A DNA stretch of 44,165 nt from Acidobacteriota bacterium (GTDB lineage: Bacteria; Acidobacteriota; Vicinamibacteria; Vicinamibacterales; SCN-69-37). The DNA lies in contig SHUF01000020.1 in NCBI GenBank assembly GCA_009694745.1, positions 1-44,165 on the forward strand. Reading direction: 5' to 3'. Positions 8,264 to 16,427 of the stretch are shown here, piece by piece. Numbering within the stretch: the first letter of the stretch is position 1; each line of letters begins with the position of its first letter. The translations under genes were made by a program, and so were the position numbers. The notes beneath the pieces are model-generated. The model was not told the origin of the DNA. It ran no database searches and saw only the letters and a program-made list of their open reading frames with translations.

Positions 8264-9322
8264 ATGTCTGACCTGTGTGATCGCGGCCGGGCTGTACTTG
8301 AGGAGGCGCTCGTGGCCCGCGCGTTTCCCGTTGCAGTCTGCGAAGTAGGCCGAGGGGCCGGCCCGATCTGGGTCGAGGCATTCGGCCGGCTGTCGTACGA
8401 CCCCGGTGCAGCCGCTGCCAGCGCAGACACCGTGTTTGATCTGGCGTCGCTGACGAAGGTCGTGGTCACGACGTCGGTGGTGATGGCACTCGTACGGCAG
8501 CAGGCCCTGTCGATTGATACGCGGGTCGCGGCCGTGGTGCCCGAGTGGCGCGGCGCCGATCGCGCGAGCATCACCGTCGGCCAATTACTCGATCACTCCT
8601 CCGGCTTGCCCGCACAGTTCCGCCTTCCGCCACAGGCACGAGTCCGCAGGGAGGCGCTCGCGTTGTTGTGCGCGGTACCGCTCGAACGGAGTCCGGGCGA
8701 AGCGGCAGTGTATTCGGATGTGGGGTTCATGCTTCTGGGCCGACTGCTCGAGATCGTCGGCAGCCGTCCACTCGATGTGCTCTGGCGCGACTTGTGGGAC
8801 GCGCGTCCCGGCGCCGATGCGATGAGCGCGTGGCTCGGGTTCAGGCCAGACGCCTCGAAGCGGCCGTTCATCGCCCCCACAGAATTTAGTGCCGAACGCG
8901 GCGGCGTCTTGCGGGGCGCCGTCCACGACGAAAACGCTGAAGTGCTTTCCGGTGTGGCGGGACACGCGGGCCTGTTCGGCGCGGCACCTGCGGTGGGCGT
9001 GTTCGCCTCCTGGGTCCTTCGGTCGTTCCATGAGTCCACATGGCTCGCCACACCCGGGTTGATGCGGCAGTTTGCCGCCCGCGGCGTGGTCCCTGGAAGT
9101 TCGCGCGCGCTGGGATGGGACACGATGCTGCCCACGTCGTCGTGCGGCTCACGGATGTCGCCGACGGCGATTGGCCACACCGGATTTACGGGGACATCAC
9201 TCTGGATTGACTGGGAGCGTGATGTGTATGTGGTGTTGTTGACGAACCGGGTACACCCCACGCGTGATAACGAGCGCTTCCTGCCGTACCGCGCGCGGTT
9301 TCACGATGCGGTGAGTTGTTAG
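8264..9322 (+). CDS. class C beta-lactamase-fold serine hydrolase (peptidase S12 type)
   Basis: The 352-residue protein has the catalytic S-x-x-K (SLTK, residues 62-65), the second-motif tyrosine in VYSDVG, and HTGFTG as the third motif (replacing KTG). These place it in the beta-lactamase/penicillin-binding-protein-fold esterase family. I use the ATG at 8264. An upstream in-frame start at 8222 would add residues that overlap the promoter. No signal peptide is visible, so it may be cytoplasmic. Related hydrolases sit in murQ operons of some Bacilli (ybbE/amlB), and here it neighbours murQ, nagB and a kinase, so a role in muropeptide handling is plausible. The substrate is unknown and it need not confer drug resistance. 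Confidence 0.8.
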   Translation: MSDLCDRGRAVLEEALVARAFPVAVCEVGRGAGPIWVEAFGRLSYDPGAAAASADTVFDLASLTKVVVTTSVVMALVRQQALSIDTRVAAVVPEWRGADRASITVGQLLDHSSGLPAQFRLPPQARVRREALALLCAVPLERSPGEAAVYSDVGFMLLGRLLEIVGSRPLDVLWRDLWDARPGADAMSAWLGFRPDASKRPFIAPTEFSAERGGVLRGAVHDENAEVLSGVAGHAGLFGAAPAVGVFASWVLRSFHESTWLATPGLMRQFAARGVVPGSSRALGWDTMLPTSSCGSRMSPTAIGHTGFTGTSLWIDWERDVYVVLLTNRVHPTRDNERFLPYRARFHDAVSC

Positions 9323-10104
9323 AGACCGCCGCGTCCCCGGCCCGGGACCGGTGCGGGAAGACCGCCGCGGCCAGGCGGCACCTCGATGCCTCGCCCGGGG
9401 CCGCCGCCTCGTGGCCCACCCACCGGCCCGCCGCGAGGGTCACCAGGGCCACCACCACTCCCTACCGGTCCGCCCCTTCCGTCACGGCCACCACCGGGCT
9501 GGCCGGGCTGGCCCGCACCGCCGGCGCGTCCCATCAACAACAGCGCATTCTGCACGGTGAATGGCCAGTCGATATACCGCTGCTGACTCAGGTACACCCG
9601 AATGGAGGTATTGGTGCTCTTGCTGTAGACGCCCCCGATCGATCCGAGAATCTGCGTGCCCGTCGGCGCGCCGCGGCCGGTCTGCGGCGCGGCACCTCCG
9701 GTGCGGCCGGTGCCCCCCGCCCCAGGCGCTCCACGCCCCGCAGCACCCGTGGGCTGTCCTGCCGGCAACAATCCAAAGTCCCCCCCGGTGATTGGGTCCT
9801 TGTATTTCTTTCGAAGGTACTTCCCGGTGTGGAGTACCTCAATGTCACTGGGCAGCAGGTTGTTGTTCTTGCGCGAATACAGGGCCAGCGCTCGCGCGTA
9901 CTGATTGCCGCGGAAGATCAACTCCTCTTCCTGCTCTCGAATGGCCTGTTGGCGCCAGGTGGGCAGCAGGGCGGACATGCCCATCGCCATGATGGCCATC
10001 ACGACGAGCAGCACGACCATCGTGAACCCGTCGGCGTCCAACCGGGAGCAAGGGCGATCGGTCAGGCGTTTCACGTCCTGACAATCTTGACCCACTATGT
10101 CCAT
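9319..10104 (-). CDS. atypical type II secretion/type IV pilin-like protein with a Gly/Pro/Arg-rich tail
   Basis: A prepilin-type N-terminus is clear: a charged leader ending in Asp-Gly, then FTMVVLLVVMAIMAMGM, followed by a helical segment (WRQQAIREQEEELIFRGNQYARALALY). The residue at position 5 after the cleavage site is Val instead of the usual Glu, which is a feature of tip-type minor pseudopilins. The globular part is short and is interrupted by a Gly/Ala/Pro-rich stretch. The last 75 or so residues are almost only Gly, Pro and Arg. The start is uncertain: ATG 10104 has AAGGA ten bases upstream, GTG 10074 would give a more typical 16-residue leader, and ATG 10131 is also open. It lies apart from the filament operon at 13142-23666 but probably belongs to the same machine. 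Confidence 0.72.
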   Translation of the reverse strand: MDIVGQDCQDVKRLTDRPCSRLDADGFTMVVLLVVMAIMAMGMSALLPTWRQQAIREQEEELIFRGNQYARALALYSRKNNNLLPSDIEVLHTGKYLRKKYKDPITGGDFGLLPAGQPTGAAGRGAPGAGGTGRTGGAAPQTGRGAPTGTQILGSIGGVYSKSTNTSIRVYLSQQRYIDWPFTVQNALLLMGRAGGAGQPGQPGGGRDGRGGPVGSGGGPGDPRGGPVGGPRGGGPGRGIEVPPGRGGLPAPVPGRGRGGL

Positions 10105-10115
10105 GAACGTAATAT
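10087..10115 (+). promoter_or_regulatory. strong candidate promoter of the Big1/PKD lipoprotein gene
   Basis: TTGACC and TAATAT are separated by exactly 17 bases. The expected transcript start (about 10122) lies after an alternative ATG at 10097 and only eight bases before the ATG at 10130, which decides the start. Confidence 0.55.
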
Positions 10116-10129
10116 CCTTGAGATCTCGC

Positions 10130-11383
10130 ATGGTACCACACGCCCTTTCAGCGCCTCGCCTCGCCCGCCGCTCCATCAACGGCATGGCGGCGCTGGCTGT
10201 GGTGCTCCTCTTCGCCTCGGCCGCCTGCGACAAGGTACCCCTGACTGCGCCCGCCGGAACCGTCATCACCCTGGTGGCCTCCACCAACGTGCTGCCCGTC
10301 AACGGCAGCACTGATCTCATGGCCGCGCTCATCGAAAACGGCACCACCGGCACCGGCACTCCGGGCGGCGCGGCCACCCCCTCAGTCGGAACCCCGGTCC
10401 ACAACGGCACGCTGGTCACCTTTACGACGTCGCTCGGGCGGATTGAGCCTGCCGAGGCGCGCACGACGAACGGTCGCGTCACGGTCAAGCTCGTGGCCGA
10501 CGGGCGGTCTGGCGCGGCGACCATCACGGCTTTCTCCGGGAGCGCGACGACGTCGCTCGAGGTCAAGATTGTCGCGGCCGCGGCCGAACGTGTGGCCGTG
10601 ACTGCCTCATCCGCGACCGTGCCGGCCAACGGCGGTACGGTCACGATTTCCGCGCGGGTTGAGGACGTCAATGGGAATCCCCTCACGGGTGTCCCTGTGT
10701 CGTTCACCACCACCAGCGGAACCTTGAGCGCGGCTTCGGCTCTCACCAACGACAGCGGCGTTGCCACAACATCACTCTCCACCTCGGCAGAAGCCCTTGT
10801 CACGGCCAGCGCAGGCGGCAAGACAGGCACGGCCACCATCAAGGTCCGGTCGCGCTCGAAGATTACGCTCGGGTCTCCGGCCGGCAGCGTGTTTGTCGGC
10901 GCGGCGGCCGCCTTTGCCGTGACTCCTGACTCCGCTGTTGCGTTCAAAGACGTGACGATCCTTTTCGGTGACGGTGAGTCACGTTCGCTCGGCGCCATCT
11001 CCTCGACGACCACCGAGGTGCATGTTTATACCAGCGACGGTGTGTTCCCGGTAACGGTTGTTGGCACCGACGTGGATGGCGGAACTGCGGAAGCGTCTGG
11101 GAGCGTCGCCGTCATTCCCTTCACGTTCACCGCTGGCGGTTCCCCCACGTCCGGTCCGGTGACCACGATCTTCACGATGAGCGTGACCGGCATTCCAGTC
11201 AGTGTGCCAATCACTCGCTACGCGTGGAATTTTGGCGACGGTTCTGGCGCGCAAAATACGAACACGGGTACCACCACTCATGGCTACCAGTCGGTCGGCC
11301 TCAAGACCATCACGGTCACCGTCGTCCCGCGTTATGGAAGCGCGGTGTCGACGACGTTCCAGATCCTTGTGACCGGCACCTGA
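10130..11383 (+). CDS. lipoprotein with two bacterial Ig-like (Big1) domains and two PKD domains
   Basis: The N-terminus has arginines, a hydrophobic core and a lipobox (FASAAC), so the protein should be lipidated and membrane-anchored, probably at the outer membrane. Two Ig-like repeats of the invasin/Big1 type follow, each with a V-x-F-T-T-S-x-G-x pattern and a later T-x-x-G-x-A strand. Two PKD-like domains then carry FGDGE and WNFGDGS signatures. Length from this start is 417 residues. Such proteins usually act in surface adhesion or as structural spacers. The promoter position makes 10130 the likely start instead of 10097. The gene is divergent from the pseudopilin gene and their 5' ends almost touch. 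Confidence 0.78.
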   Translation: MVPHALSAPRLARRSINGMAALAVVLLFASAACDKVPLTAPAGTVITLVASTNVLPVNGSTDLMAALIENGTTGTGTPGGAATPSVGTPVHNGTLVTFTTSLGRIEPAEARTTNGRVTVKLVADGRSGAATITAFSGSATTSLEVKIVAAAAERVAVTASSATVPANGGTVTISARVEDVNGNPLTGVPVSFTTTSGTLSAASALTNDSGVATTSLSTSAEALVTASAGGKTGTATIKVRSRSKITLGSPAGSVFVGAAAAFAVTPDSAVAFKDVTILFGDGESRSLGAISSTTTEVHVYTSDGVFPVTVVGTDVDGGTAEASGSVAVIPFTFTAGGSPTSGPVTTIFTMSVTGIPVSVPITRYAWNFGDGSGAQNTNTGTTTHGYQSVGLKTITVTVVPRYGSAVSTTFQILVTGT

Positions 11384-11402
11384 TACCACCGCCTGCTCCG
11401 AA

Positions 11403-11868
11403 GTGACGAGCACCACTCCGACCGAACGAATCGAAGCACACCCCCAGGAGCGGCCCATCGAGTGGCCTGAAGTCCTGTTCATCGCGTCGTTCATCCCGCT
11501 GGCGGTCTTTTCCTGGGTCGGCATTCTCCTGGCTGAATTCGGCGTCTTCACCGCTTGGCGCATCGCTGCGGCAGGCGGAGTGCTGAGCGCCATCGCGTTG
11601 GCCGCTGCGTGGCGCGATGTCAGGGGCGCGGGTCACATTCAGCGCGTGTCGGGCGCCACCTTGCTCTCGGTGGGACTCCTTGCGGCACTCTCCGCGACGC
11701 TGCTGTCTCGTCCGGGTGAGTACCTGATCGAGGGGGCTGACGCCTCGGTCTACCTGGCCGTTGGGCACAACATCGGGCGGACGGGCGGCATCATTGCGAC
11801 GGACCCGGCCGTGAGCCTGATGCCGCAGGACCTGCGCCTGAGCGCGGTCGCGCAGAGTGCCACTAGCG
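11403..11868 (+). pseudogene. truncated membrane protein (5' part only)
   Basis: From the GTG at 11403 about 155 codons encode a protein with hydrophobic helices at residues about 24-45, 50-68 and 84-100, then a soluble loop with EGADASVYLAVGHNIGRTGG. The style is that of large polytopic membrane proteins, possibly glycosyltransferase-like. The frame then runs directly into the first residues of a GT4 glycosyltransferase without a stop and ends at 11996, so the rest of the membrane protein is missing. Either a deletion joined two genes or the assembly skipped sequence. I cannot name the parent family with certainty. Confidence 0.6.
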
Positions 11869-12640
11869 TTAGGATTGGTATTGATGCGAGTTGTTGGGCG
11901 AACCGCCGCGGGTACGGGCGCTATACCCGCGAGCTCGTGGCCGCCATTCTGGATGCGGACACCGCGAACGAGTCACCCTCTTCCTGGACTCCGTGACCGA
12001 GCGGCAGTGTCCCGACCTGCCGTCGGGGGCCAGTAGGGTGATCATCTCCACGCGAGCCGCCGCCGCCGATGCCGCTTCAGCGGCCGGCCACCGGTCGCTC
12101 GGGGATCTCTGGGCCATGGCGCGGGGGTCTCACGCGGCAGCCGCGATCTCGACCTCTTCTATTTCCCGACCGTGTACACGTTTTTCCCCGTGCCCGCCCG
12201 CCTGAGACCCATGGTCACGGTGCACGACACGATTGCCGAGCGCCATCCGTATCTGGTCTTTCCGCACTGGCGCAACCGGCTCTTCTGGAAGCTGAAAGTG
12301 GAATGGGCCGTCAGGCAGACCGCGCAAATCATCACGGTCTCGAATACGGCTCGGGCGTCGGTGAGTGAATATGTTGGCCTCGATCCGAACGCGGTCCGGG
12401 TCGTGTCGGATGCGGTCAGCGAGGAGTTCCGCCCGGGCCATTCGCCCGCGCAACTCGATCGCCTGCGCGCGGCGCACGGGCTCGCTCCGGGCGGCCGGTT
12501 CATCCTGTGCGTCGGCGGCATCAGTCCGCACAAGAACATCCAGCCTCTGGTTGAGGCCTTTTGTTCCCTCATGGACAGGAGTCCCTGAAAGACGTGAAGC
12601 TCGTCCTGATCGGTGATTATCAGGGCGACGTCTTCTTGTC
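11869..12640 (+). pseudogene. frameshifted N-terminal part of a GT4-family glycosyltransferase
   Basis: Joining three frames gives a coherent GT-B protein: GIDASCWANRRGYGRYTREL (start of the N-domain), VTLFLDSVTERQCPDL, DLFYFPTVYTFFPVP, VTVHDTIAERHP, ITVSNTARASV, then the start of the C-domain with ILCVGGISPHKNIQPLVEAF and VKLVLIGDYQGDVF. The frame changes at about 11961-11972, in the five-G run at 12123-12127, and at about 12571-12582. Each change fits loss of one base. The UDP/GDP-sugar-binding C-terminal part is absent: the sequence switches near 12626-12640 to another glycosyltransferase. Not functional as read. Confidence 0.7.
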
Positions 12641-13126
12641 CTGATCGACGCCTTCCGCACGGTGGCACACAGTGATCTCCTTATCTGCGGACAAGGCACC
12701 CACGAGTCCAGGTTGCACGAGCTCGCGAAGGGACTGCCCCACATTCATTTTCTCGGACGTCGGACACATGCCGACTTGCAGGATCTGTACGCGCACGCCG
12801 TTGCCGCGGTCGTCCCCTCGGTCGGATACGAAGTGTTCGGCGTCGTCATCCTCGAAGCGCTGTCTCAACGCACCCCCGTCATCGTGCACGACCTCGGCAC
12901 TCTCCAGGAGGTCGTCCGCGACTTGCGCGGGGGCCTGCTCTATCGTGGTGAGGCGGGCTTGCGTGCGGCGATCGAGACATTGCGATGGCAACCGCAACTC
13001 CGGAACGCTATCGGCGAAACGGGCGACCGGGCCGTGGCTGAAATAGCGACTCCCGATGCGCACATCCACCGGTATCTGGCGCTCATCAAGCGCCTGGCCG
13101 CAGCCAAAACATCCACGCCAGCCTAG
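12641..13126 (+). pseudogene. C-terminal domain fragment of a second GT4-family glycosyltransferase
   Basis: This frame encodes LIDAFRTVAHSDLLICGQG, HIHFLGRRTHADLQDLYAHA, then VVPSVGYEVFGVVILEAL with the E-x7-E signature of GT4 nucleotide-sugar binding, and ends in a helical tail. It repeats a region (the LIDAF strand-helix) that the preceding fragment already contains, so it comes from a different gene. A GTG at 12662 could start translation, but the product would lack the acceptor-binding domain. It ends 15 bases before the convergent pseudopilin gene. Confidence 0.65.
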
Positions 13127-13141
13127 AGCGGCAACATCGCT

Positions 13142-13558
13142 TCAGTTCCAGTCGGCGTAGCGCGATCCGTTCAGGGCTGTGGCATCCGACCCGCTATGCA
13201 CGTCGTAGATGCCGGGGTCGGTCGTCGGCCGTGACGGGTCCGCTTCGGCGGGCACCGTCGTCCATGTATCGGTCGACCGGGTGATGGTGTCCATCGGGAG
13301 GGCCCGCAAGTAGCCTTCACTCACCAACTGTTGTATTGACGACGGGTAGTTACCCTTGTCAGCGAAGTACTGGTCAATGGCGTCGCGCATCCGGTAGAGG
13401 TTGGACTTGAGCGTGGCCTCCTCCGCCGTGCGAATGGATAGCCGATACTGGTTCATCGCCACTGACGCCAGAATCATGATCAGCGACAGTACGACCAGCA
13501 GTTCGATGAGGGTCCAGCCGCGGTCGGACCGGTGACGGCGCGTGGGAAGGTGGCGCAT
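13142..13558 (-). CDS. GspG-like major pseudopilin (second copy)
   Basis: The 138-residue protein starts with a short basic leader ending in Arg-Gly, then WTLIELLVVLSLIMILASVA with Glu at position 5 of the mature form, as in class III prepilins cleaved and methylated by PilD/GspO. The C-terminal part has the GspG pattern: LYRMRDAIDQYFADKGNYP and LVSEGYLRALPMDTIT. The ATG overlaps the stop of the upstream gspG-like gene by one base, showing translational coupling, so the longer open frame upstream is not used. It is the last gene of the operon. Confidence 0.88.
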   Translation of the reverse strand: MRHLPTRRHRSDRGWTLIELLVVLSLIMILASVAMNQYRLSIRTAEEATLKSNLYRMRDAIDQYFADKGNYPSSIQQLVSEGYLRALPMDTITRSTDTWTTVPAEADPSRPTTDPGIYDVHSGSDATALNGSRYADWN

Positions 13559-14046
13559 TACCAATCCTTGTATTTGGTGCCGTCGAGCGCAATGCCCGCC
13601 GACTTGGAGTACACGTCGTATACGTTCTGCCCGCCCCAGACTGCCGAGTCCGGCCGGTCCTGATAGGAGCGCATCCCCCACTCGGCCTCGCCCGTCATCG
13701 GGTCGATGGGAATGCGACGCAGCAACTTGATCTTGCTGCCCGTGGCGTCGTTGTTGCGCGAGACGCCCTCCACCAGTGCCGTGAGCGACTTCGGATACCC
13801 CTCGCTGCCGAACGGGACCTCCATGGGCGCGATCACCTGACTGTCTGCCATGTCCTTGAACCTGTCGATGGCGCTGCGCATCTCTCGCAGACAACGTCGC
13901 AACTCCGATTCACGCTGACGTTTCATCGTCACGCGGGCGAGCGGAAGGGCGGCGGACGCTAACACCATCAGGACGGCTGTGGTGACCAGCAGTTCGATGA
14001 AGGTGAAGCCCCCAACGGCCTTCCGGAAGAACGCCCGCCGAGTCAT
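13558..14046 (-). CDS. GspG-like pseudopilin (first copy)
   Basis: The 162-residue protein has a 13-residue basic leader ending in Gly-Gly, then FTFIELLVTTAVLMVLASAA with Glu5, followed by LRRCLREMRSAIDRFKDM, a YPKSLTALVEGV segment and a DPMTGEAEWGMRSYQD segment typical of GspG-type C-domains. Its start overlaps the secretin stop. It differs enough from the next gene (13142-13558) to be a separate subunit, perhaps one major and one minor. No prepilin peptidase gene lies in the window. Confidence 0.88.
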   Translation of the reverse strand: MTRRAFFRKAVGGFTFIELLVTTAVLMVLASAALPLARVTMKRQRESELRRCLREMRSAIDRFKDMADSQVIAPMEVPFGSEGYPKSLTALVEGVSRNNDATGSKIKLLRRIPIDPMTGEAEWGMRSYQDRPDSAVWGGQNVYDVYSKSAGIALDGTKYKDW

Positions 14047-16418
14047 TACCGCACCGTCACGGTTGAAGGCACGAACTGAAGGGGTATGGGCTGACCGGTT
14101 GGCCCGACGCCAATCCCCGACAGTGTGATCTGTGACGTGCCCACGCCAATCGCTTCGAACACGATGGACGCCAGCACACCGCTGCCCGATGCGCCCGCGG
14201 TGTCACCCGTCCGTGCCACCGCGAGATCGATGCGGCCGATGTTGGCGTCGATGGTCGGCACGAACGACGTCTTCGCACCGTCGCCACGCAGCACACTGCC
14301 CTCATTCACCACAGTGGCGCGCAGCACCGCCGGGTTGTAAGTGATGGTCAGCGACACCGATGACAGCCCCGCCGCGTTACTGAGCGTCACCGGCACGTTG
14401 TATGGCTGCCCGCCCATCTGAAGCGGCGTGGCCGGCGCGGTCACAGCCAGTCGCGCGGGGCCGGTCGCGGGTGGGAGCGCCGGGCCCGCCACGGGGTCCC
14501 CAGCTGTCACAGGCACGATGCCCACGGCGCGTCCGCCGCCGGCAGGTGGCGTCGCGGGAGGCGGTGCTGCTGTCGTTGCCGGGGGCGGCGGTGCAGTCAC
14601 TCCCGCGGTGGGCGGTGTCTGAGCCTGGGCCGGAGGCGTCGTCACGGGCGGAGTGGTCGCGCCGCCTGAGACTGGCTGCGACGTAATGAGCGGAGGCGTC
14701 ATCGTCGCGCCGAAGTTGCCGCCCGTGCCGACATACATCGGCGCAAGGTCTGCAGCCGTCAGTTCCTGCGACCGCAGAATCCTCGGCGTGATGATCATCA
14801 CGATATCGGTAGAGCCGACCTCGGATCTGGTGCCGCCAAACAACGCTCTGAGAAACGGAATTTGATTCAGCCCCGGGAAGCCCTGAGCCGTGCGGCGGTC
14901 TTCTTCTTTGATCAGCCCAGCGAGCAGATTCGACTCGCCATCCCGCATGCGCAGCTTCGTCTGCGCTTTGCGTGTGCCGAACGACGGTAACGACTGACCG
15001 TTGATATTCACATCAGCGCTGCGCGTGCTGCTCTCGACCATGACCTCGAGAATAATTTCGCCGTCGAAGCTCACCTGCGGCGTAATCACGAGGTTGATGC
15101 CAATTGGCCGATACGCAAACGAGGTGGTTGGGGTCGTGGCCAACCCGCCAGGCACCTGGGATGCAAAGGTCGTCTGCGGTACCGGAATTTCTTCACCCAG
15201 ATTGAGGCTCAGCGGCGAGCCTTCCTGGCCTCGAAGCTGCGGTCGCGCCAGAAGCCGGCTGTTCTCGTCACTTTCGAGCAGCCTGATGAGCGCTGACGGA
15301 ACGGTGGCATAAAAGTCTGCGGTACTCACCCCCTGGCTGATGGTGTTCAGATTAAAGGGTGACGAATCACCAGCGATGGAGGTGGGCCGCGCCTCAGGAG
15401 ACAACGCGAAGCCCAGCGCGTACTGGCTCAGGTTGAGGCCCATCTCCTTGACACGCTGCCGATTGACCTCGAGGATCTCGACGTCAATGATCACCTCGGC
15501 CTTGGGCTTGTCGTTGGCCTTGATGATCTGATCGAACACCTTGAGCACCGGCAACGTGCCGCGGATCGTCAGCGCGTTGGTGCCCTTGTTCGCTTGAATC
15601 TGCGGTCTCACACCGGGCACAGTCTGTACCAGCGTAGTCAGCAACTGCGACATCTCCGCCGCCTCGACGTGTGAGAGGTAGAACACCTGCACGAACACAT
15701 CGTCATGCGCCGTACGGCCCGCCTGATCGCTGCCGTAGACCATGATGCCGCGCGGGTTGATGACCTTGAATGTCAGCTGGTTGGCGTTGAGTACCTGGCC
15801 GAGCGCGGTTTCGAGTGTTTCTCCCTGAAGGTCGATCGAATAGGGTCGAAGCAACTGCGGCCCTATCTGCTCGACGAACGTCACGTTGATGCCGGCCATT
15901 GCGCCAATGGAGGTCAGAATTTCGCGCACGCTGATGTTGATGAACCGGAACGTGATCGGGACTGTGGGGTCGATCAGCGTCGAAATACCGGGGTTCTGTT
16001 GCGCCTGTCGCCGCAGTACATCCATGCGTGACGGCGGCCGCATCGCGAGCAGTTCTTCGCGAAGCCGGCGCTCGATCGACGCAGCCTTGGCCGCTGCAAA
16101 CACGTTGGCTGGGTCGAGATCAGCGGCCAGCCGGTACTCCGCCGCCGCGGCCGACCACTGCTCCTGCATTTCTATCTCTTTCGCGCGGGCCATGTGTTCA
16201 GCCGACGCGGCCAGCGTCGCACGCTGCAAGGCGATGCGAATATCCACCCGGGTCGGTCTGCCCTTCAGCGCCTCGCGATAGTGTGCCACCGCCGCGTCCC
16301 ACTCCCCTTTTCGTGCCGCCTGTTGGCCGCTCCGGAACGCGCGCCCGGTGGCGCACCCGGCCACAAGGACCAGGGTCACGCCAATCGCCACCGCTCGCTG
16401 CATGCTCGCTCTCTTCAT
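14046..16418 (-). CDS. secretin (GspD/PilQ family) lipoprotein with C-terminal cohesin-like domain
   Basis: The 790-residue protein has a lipoprotein signal (VLVAGC, residues 17-22), TPR-like helices (about 30-115), an STN-type short domain (about 150-225), a secretin N-domain ending in NKGTNALTIRG (about 230-300), and the beta-barrel secretin domain (about 310-550) with the family marks GSPLSLNLGEEIPVP, PGLNQIPFLRALFG and TDIVMIITPRIL. After a Pro/Thr/Ala linker of about 95 residues comes a cohesin-like domain (about 660-790) with the pattern VPVTLSNAAGLSSVSLTITY and a closing ASIVFEAIGVG. Secretins form the outer-membrane pore. A fused cohesin-like module at the C-terminus is unusual. The neighbours pilP and gspG overlap or are within 10 bases. 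Confidence 0.9.
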   Translation of the reverse strand: MKRASMQRAVAIGVTLVLVAGCATGRAFRSGQQAARKGEWDAAVAHYREALKGRPTRVDIRIALQRATLAASAEHMARAKEIEMQEQWSAAAAEYRLAADLDPANVFAAAKAASIERRLREELLAMRPPSRMDVLRRQAQQNPGISTLIDPTVPITFRFINISVREILTSIGAMAGINVTFVEQIGPQLLRPYSIDLQGETLETALGQVLNANQLTFKVINPRGIMVYGSDQAGRTAHDDVFVQVFYLSHVEAAEMSQLLTTLVQTVPGVRPQIQANKGTNALTIRGTLPVLKVFDQIIKANDKPKAEVIIDVEILEVNRQRVKEMGLNLSQYALGFALSPEARPTSIAGDSSPFNLNTISQGVSTADFYATVPSALIRLLESDENSRLLARPQLRGQEGSPLSLNLGEEIPVPQTTFASQVPGGLATTPTTSFAYRPIGINLVITPQVSFDGEIILEVMVESSTRSADVNINGQSLPSFGTRKAQTKLRMRDGESNLLAGLIKEEDRRTAQGFPGLNQIPFLRALFGGTRSEVGSTDIVMIITPRILRSQELTAADLAPMYVGTGGNFGATMTPPLITSQPVSGGATTPPVTTPPAQAQTPPTAGVTAPPPPATTAAPPPATPPAGGGRAVGIVPVTAGDPVAGPALPPATGPARLAVTAPATPLQMGGQPYNVPVTLSNAAGLSSVSLTITYNPAVLRATVVNEGSVLRGDGAKTSFVPTIDANIGRIDLAVARTGDTAGASGSGVLASIVFEAIGVGTSQITLSGIGVGPTGQPIPLQFVPSTVTVR

Positions 16419-16427
16419 TAAGGTTCC

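Noticed and set aside
8264-9322. True AmpC beta-lactamase (resistance gene)
   Set aside because: No signal peptide, YSD instead of YxN and HTG instead of KTG; better fits a general S12 hydrolase near murQ.
10105-11013. 5' extension of the pseudopilin frame over the lipoprotein gene
   Set aside because: The prepilin leader must be near the start; the extension is antisense to a gene with a good signal peptide and domains.
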